A DNA stretch of 9,202 bases, from the NCBI GenBank assembly GCA_945877885.1, contig CAMCSI010000045.1, positions 1 to 9,202 on the forward strand, in the 5' to 3' direction. The position numbers were made by a program, and so were the translations under genes. Below, one piece after another: positions 6,871 through 9,202 of this stretch; position 1 is the first letter of the stretch, and every line of letters begins with the position of its first letter. The notes below the pieces were generated by a model. It was not told where the DNA came from. It did no database searches and saw only the letters and a program-made list of their open reading frames with translations. This DNA is from Chlamydia trachomatis (GTDB lineage: Bacteria; Chlamydiota; Chlamydiia; Chlamydiales; 2-12-FULL-49-11).

Positions 6871-7077
6871 TTAATCATGTTTTTTTTCAGAAGTATCTAC
6901 ATTCACAGCAGGTCTTTGACCCTGAACAACACTTTTTAATACATCTTCTAAATTAAATTCTTTCCCCATAGCAAGATTCTTATAAGCTATCTGAATGGCA
7001 GCTTCTGCAAGAGCAAAGTTATTAGGAAGATCTTTTAATAGATGCTCATTAGTCAGTGGTTTTTTAAGTTTCTTCAT
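6871..7077 (-). CDS. Small conserved protein, probable RNA polymerase omega subunit (CT031-like)
   Basis: The 68-residue product is MKKLKKPLTNEHLLK and then an alpha-helical core containing N-x-FALAEAAIQIAYKNLAMGKE, followed by a basic/acidic tail. The N-x-F-x-L-x4-A-x3-A core and the following short helix resemble omega (RpoZ), which stabilises RNA polymerase by holding the beta-prime C-terminus. Position supports this: gmk-rpoZ is a widely conserved pair, and chlamydiae keep a small hypothetical gene (CT031) between gmk and metG. The open frame extends upstream to 7134, but the ATG at 7077 is preferred. It lies 1 bp after the gmk stop with GGAG inside the end of gmk, and the longer version would overlap gmk by 56 bp with a non-omega-like peptide. 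Omega assignment is inference; the gene itself is well supported. Confidence 0.75.
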   Translation of the reverse strand: MKKLKKPLTNEHLLKDLPNNFALAEAAIQIAYKNLAMGKEFNLEDVLKSVVQGQRPAVNVDTSEKKHD

Positions 7078-7078
7078 T

Positions 7079-7636
7079 CTACATTTCTCCATTAATAATT
7101 TTTTTACACTCTGTAACTGCTCTGTCAAGATCATCGTTAATCACTACATAGTCAAAGTTATCCGCCGCATCAATTTCTTTTCTAGCTGCAAGTAATCTTA
7201 CTTGCAAATCCTCTGGATTTTCAGAACCTCTTTTAAGCAAACGCTCTTTCAAGACCTCTAAAGATGGGGGGATGATGAGCACATAAGTTGCTTTAATCCC
7301 CTGCTTTTTAAAATTCTTGACCCCTTTGCTATCTAAAGAGATAACTTTAATGCCATGCTTTTCCAAATCGCTTTTTAACACGCCATAGTAATTACCATAT
7401 ACAACTGCATTTTCAGCAAATAAACCGTTTTTTAAATAGATATCATACTCATCTTTTGTGATAAAGTTATAGTCTACCCCGTGCACCTCCCCTTCTCTTT
7501 TTGAACGAGTGGTGCAAGTAATTACCCTTTCAAGCTTTCCACCCAGTAAGGAAACAAGTCTATTCACAATTGTTGTCTTCCCACCGGCAGAGGGTGCAGA
7601 GATTACAAACAATTTATCTTGAGAGAGACTACACAT
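7079..7636 (-). CDS. gmk: Guanylate kinase
   Basis: The cytoplasmic enzyme converts GMP and ATP to GDP and ADP in purine nucleotide supply. Of 185 residues, the P-loop is SAPSAGGKTT at 13-22. The E. coli type reads SAPSGAGK, so Gly and Ala are swapped at positions 17-18, but the GK-T end is kept. The GMP-binding TTRSKREGE-x-HGVDY segment (42-56) and FAENAVVYGNYYG (73-85) are present, as is the lid arginine region LKERLLKRG. It is slightly shorter than usual at the C-terminus. Start: ATG 7634-7636, because an in-frame TAA sits two codons upstream. No good ribosome-binding site is visible. The 57-bp AT-rich gap towards rplS may contain a promoter; two GTGAATA copies are there. Chlamydia has rnhB between rplS and gmk, and it is absent here. 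Confidence 0.97.
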   Translation of the reverse strand: MCSLSQDKLFVISAPSAGGKTTIVNRLVSLLGGKLERVITCTTRSKREGEVHGVDYNFITKDEYDIYLKNGLFAENAVVYGNYYGVLKSDLEKHGIKVISLDSKGVKNFKKQGIKATYVLIIPPSLEVLKERLLKRGSENPEDLQVRLLAARKEIDAADNFDYVVINDDLDRAVTECKKIINGEM

Positions 7637-7693
7637 GTGTTAACTATAATTATTCACTTTTAATCTGTATATAAAAAATCTATTCACAAAAAA

Positions 7694-8071
7694 CTATGAG
7701 TCTTCTTCTTCAGCAACTACATGTCTCCCAACTTGCATATCAACTTTTGTAGCCTTACCAACTTTTCCACGAAGATAGTTTAGTTTTGCTCTACGAACAA
7801 TACCTTTACCAATCACTTCAATGTTTGTAATAAACGGGCTATGCAACTGAAATACTTTTTCATTTGGATATCCAAAAGAAACGCGGCTAACAGTAAAGGT
7901 CTCTGATGAGCCTGTTCCTTTACGAGCAACTACAGTTCCTTGATAAGCCTGAACTCTTTCTTTTTCACCTTCTACAATTTTAGTATAGACTTTTACCTGG
8001 TCTCCAATAGCAAAAACTGGAACCTTACTTTTCATGTGTTTTCTTTCTATTTTCTCAATTAATGAATGCAT
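7694..8071 (-). CDS. rplS: 50S ribosomal protein L19
   Basis: L19 sits at the interface of the two ribosomal subunits. The 125-residue product carries the family blocks VPVFAIGDQV, EGEKERVQAYQGTVVARKG, FQLHSPFI and RAKLNYLRGK-x-GKA-x-K, followed by a short acidic tail (AEEEDS). The frame is open up to 8137, but the ATG at 8071 is chosen: it gives MHSLIEKIE, matching the usual L19 N-terminus, and has AAGGAT (8078-8083) 6 bases upstream. The extra 22 codons would be a highly charged shadow of the trmD C-terminus. With this start it overlaps trmD by 13 bp, so translation of the two is probably coupled. Confidence 0.97.
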   Translation of the reverse strand: MHSLIEKIERKHMKSKVPVFAIGDQVKVYTKIVEGEKERVQAYQGTVVARKGTGSSETFTVSRVSFGYPNEKVFQLHSPFITNIEVIGKGIVRRAKLNYLRGKVGKATKVDMQVGRHVVAEEEDS

Positions 8072-8751
8072 TCTTTCATCCTTGTTTTTATATGTTCTCT
8101 TTTTAAAGCTCTTTCCGTCCCCGCTTTCTTTCTCCATAAGGCTATTTCCTGATGGTTTCCAGATTGTAGAACTTTTGGAACCTCTAACTCTTTATATACT
8201 GCAGGCCTTGTATACTGCGGCCCTTTTAATTCTTCTTCGATATGAAATGTGTCAAAATATACCGAATCACTATTTCCTACCCCACCTTCTAAAAATCTCA
8301 ACGTCCCATCTAAAAGTACAAGCGCTGGAATCATTCCACTGGTAAGCACATAATCGCCAATGCTTATCTCCTCATCCACCTCTAAATCAATCACCCTTTG
8401 ATCTATCCCTTCATAATGGCCACAAAGTAGAATCAAATGAGAGTGAGTTTTTGCCATCATCTCACATTTTTTTGCATTCAACAATGTCCCACCTGGCGAT
8501 AAATAAATCACATAAGAATTCTCCCCTCGCACAGATTCAATTGCTTTTACAATTGGATCCACCTTCATCAGCATCCCAGGACCACCACCAAATGGCCGAT
8601 CATCCACAATTTTATGCTTTCCTTCGCCAAACTCACGAATATTCACAAGTTCCACTTCAATCACGCCATTATCAATCGCTCTTTTGAGCATGCTTGTCTC
8701 AAGCATACTTTTGAAAAACTCCGGAAATAGGGATAATATTGTGATTTTCAT
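8059..8751 (-). CDS. trmD: tRNA (guanine-37-N1)-methyltransferase
   Basis: TrmD is a SAM-dependent SPOUT (knotted) enzyme that methylates G37 next to the anticodon and so prevents +1 frameshifting. The 230-residue product has MKITILSLFPEFF at the N-terminus, DDRPFGGGPGMLMK (50-63), LSPGG (84-88), LCGHYEGIDQR (109-119) and EISIGDYVLTSGMIPAL (128-144), which together form the SAM knot. The catalytic Asp region appears as FDTF (Asp167; usually DSF), then GPQYTRP (177-183) and SGNHQEI-x2-WR. In the knot loop, the common GGELPAL is here SGMIPAL. The gene lies 22 bp after rpsP. There is no rimM between them, unlike E. coli, which agrees with chlamydiae. No Shine-Dalgarno sequence precedes the ATG; instead the start codon lies in the arm of a hairpin (8750-8777). 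Confidence 0.98.
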   Translation of the reverse strand: MKITILSLFPEFFKSMLETSMLKRAIDNGVIEVELVNIREFGEGKHKIVDDRPFGGGPGMLMKVDPIVKAIESVRGENSYVIYLSPGGTLLNAKKCEMMAKTHSHLILLCGHYEGIDQRVIDLEVDEEISIGDYVLTSGMIPALVLLDGTLRFLEGGVGNSDSVYFDTFHIEEELKGPQYTRPAVYKELEVPKVLQSGNHQEIALWRKKAGTERALKREHIKTRMKECIH

Positions 8752-8777
8752 AAGGTTAAAATTTTTTCTTACCTTAT
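8750..8777 (-). promoter_or_regulatory. Hairpin pairing the rpsP stop with the trmD start
   Basis: On the minus strand ATAAGGT (8771-8777) is complementary to ACCTTAT (8750-8756) around a 14-base A/T loop. The first arm contains the rpsP stop codon TAA and an AAGG-like ribosome-binding element; the second arm contains the first two bases of the trmD ATG. A ribosome finishing rpsP would open it. It could therefore hold trmD expression below that of the ribosomal proteins, as is known for the E. coli operon by other structures. Only 2 of 7 pairs are G-C, so stability is modest. Confidence 0.45.
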
Positions 8778-9034
8778 TTTACTTTCTTTACCAGCACTTC
8801 AGGACACTTTCTTTTGATCACTGCAAGCATTTTATCTGTTGGTTGAACACCTTTTTCAAGCCATGCAGCAATTTTTTCCTTGTCAACAACCATACAATCT
8901 TCTGCACGTGGATTGTAATATCCAACACAGTCGATGTACTTTCCATCTCTTTTATCTCTTTCGTTTGCTACTACAAAACGAAACATTCTATTATTTTTAC
9001 GCCCCTGTTGACGCATTCTCATACTCAATGCCAT
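8774..9034 (-). CDS. rpsP: 30S ribosomal protein S16
   Basis: S16 helps assemble the small subunit around 16S rRNA. The 86-residue product begins MALSMRMRQQGRKN and has FRFVVANERDKRDGK-Y-I-x3-G-YYNPR, the family hallmark, followed by a C-terminal helix with VQPTDKML. The frame is open up to 9079, but the ATG at 9034 is right: AAAGGAG (9043-9049) lies 8 bases upstream, and MALSMRMRQQG is the conserved start. The leader to ffh is 48 bp. A TATGAT hexamer on the minus strand (9075-9080) could be a -10 box, with only a poor -35, so rpsP may be read from the ffh transcript, its own promoter, or both. Confidence 0.98.
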   Translation of the reverse strand: MALSMRMRQQGRKNNRMFRFVVANERDKRDGKYIDCVGYYNPRAEDCMVVDKEKIAAWLEKGVQPTDKMLAVIKRKCPEVLVKKVK

Positions 9035-9082
9035 AATAAAAACTCCTTTTTTTAAAAATCTTGACGGGTATAGTATCATACA

Positions 9083-9202
9083 TTAGGAAAAAAAACGATT
9101 AAAATCTGGATTCTTTTTCAATAAATCTATTTTTTTCCCATTTCCCTCTGAAAAATTCTTTTGAAACTTTGGCATTTCCTTAGCCAAGAGCTTCATTTGC
9201 TT
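9083..9202 (-). CDS. ffh: Signal recognition particle protein Ffh, C-terminal end (partial)
   Basis: The last 39 codons and TAA (9083-9085) of a gene running in from the right edge. The peptide starts KQMKLLAKEMPKFQ, a Met/Lys-rich amphipathic helix as at the end of the Ffh M domain, then a Lys-rich tail ending NRFFS. The sequence alone is short and only moderately diagnostic. The assignment rests mainly on its position directly before rpsP, as in Chlamydia (ffh-rpsP-trmD-rplS). Ffh binds 4.5S RNA and signal sequences and delivers nascent proteins to the membrane; its GTPase domain is outside the window. Confidence 0.75.
   Translation of the reverse strand, partial: KQMKLLAKEMPKFQKNFSEGNGKKIDLLKKNPDFNRFFS

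Noticed and set aside
8072..8137. Longer rplS starting at 8137
   Set aside because: The added residues lie wholly inside trmD in another frame and are not part of L19; the ATG at 8071 has a good ribosome-binding site and the family N-terminus.
9061..9100. Definite promoter upstream of rpsP
   Set aside because: TATGAT at 9075-9080 (minus) resembles a -10 box, but the hexamer 17 bases upstream matches TTGACA in only three positions, so it is mentioned only under rpsP.
1..9202. CRISPR array, tRNA, rRNA, riboswitch or replication origin
   Set aside because: No regularly spaced repeats, no tRNA-like cloverleaf or CCA end, no rRNA sequence and no DnaA-box cluster was noticed on reading through both strands.

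Overview
The window comes from a low-GC member of the phylum Chlamydiae, most likely an amoeba- or arthropod-associated 'environmental' chlamydia rather than Chlamydia itself. The evidence is the gene order on the minus strand, ffh (3' end) - rpsP - trmD - rplS - gmk - small omega-like gene - metG, which matches the order I recall for C. trachomatis (CT025 to CT032) except that rnhB is missing between rplS and gmk. MetRS carries chlamydia-like signatures (HFGH, a single CxxC/CxxC knuckle, KQFSKS).

Right half (4379-9202), the housekeeping block, is transcribed leftward. It holds the 3' end of ffh (protein targeting), rpsP and rplS (ribosomal proteins S16 and L19), trmD (tRNA m1G37 methyltransferase), gmk (GMP to GDP), a 68-residue omega-like protein directly after gmk, metG (started by GTG) and, 8 bp behind metG, a secreted phosphodiester glycosidase (NAGPA/DUF2233 fold). 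Junctions are tight: trmD/rplS overlap by 13 bp, gmk and the omega-like gene are 1 bp apart, and a small hairpin pairs the rpsP stop codon with the trmD start codon.

Left half (1-4378) is accessory. It starts with the C-terminal end of an IS630-type transposase on the plus strand. Abutting it tail to tail is a truncated gene (119-718, minus) that is a clear paralogue of the N-terminal fifth of the next gene. That gene encodes an 845-residue protein with a long helical N-terminal part and a C-terminal third holding membrane segments, an Ala/Gly/Glu repeat and a very acidic linker. Divergent to it, a 203-residue protein is made of two copies of one domain, each ending in HSGFAS-x-GDG. I do not recognise the 845- or 203-residue families. 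They are candidates for lineage-specific secreted or effector-like proteins, which is inference.

Regulatory structure: an intrinsic terminator behind the 845-codon gene (911-964); a 22-pair hairpin plus T-tract (4320-4386) between the convergent 203-residue and glycosidase genes; and a 196-bp divergent promoter region (3507-3702). No tRNA, rRNA, CRISPR array or replication origin was seen.
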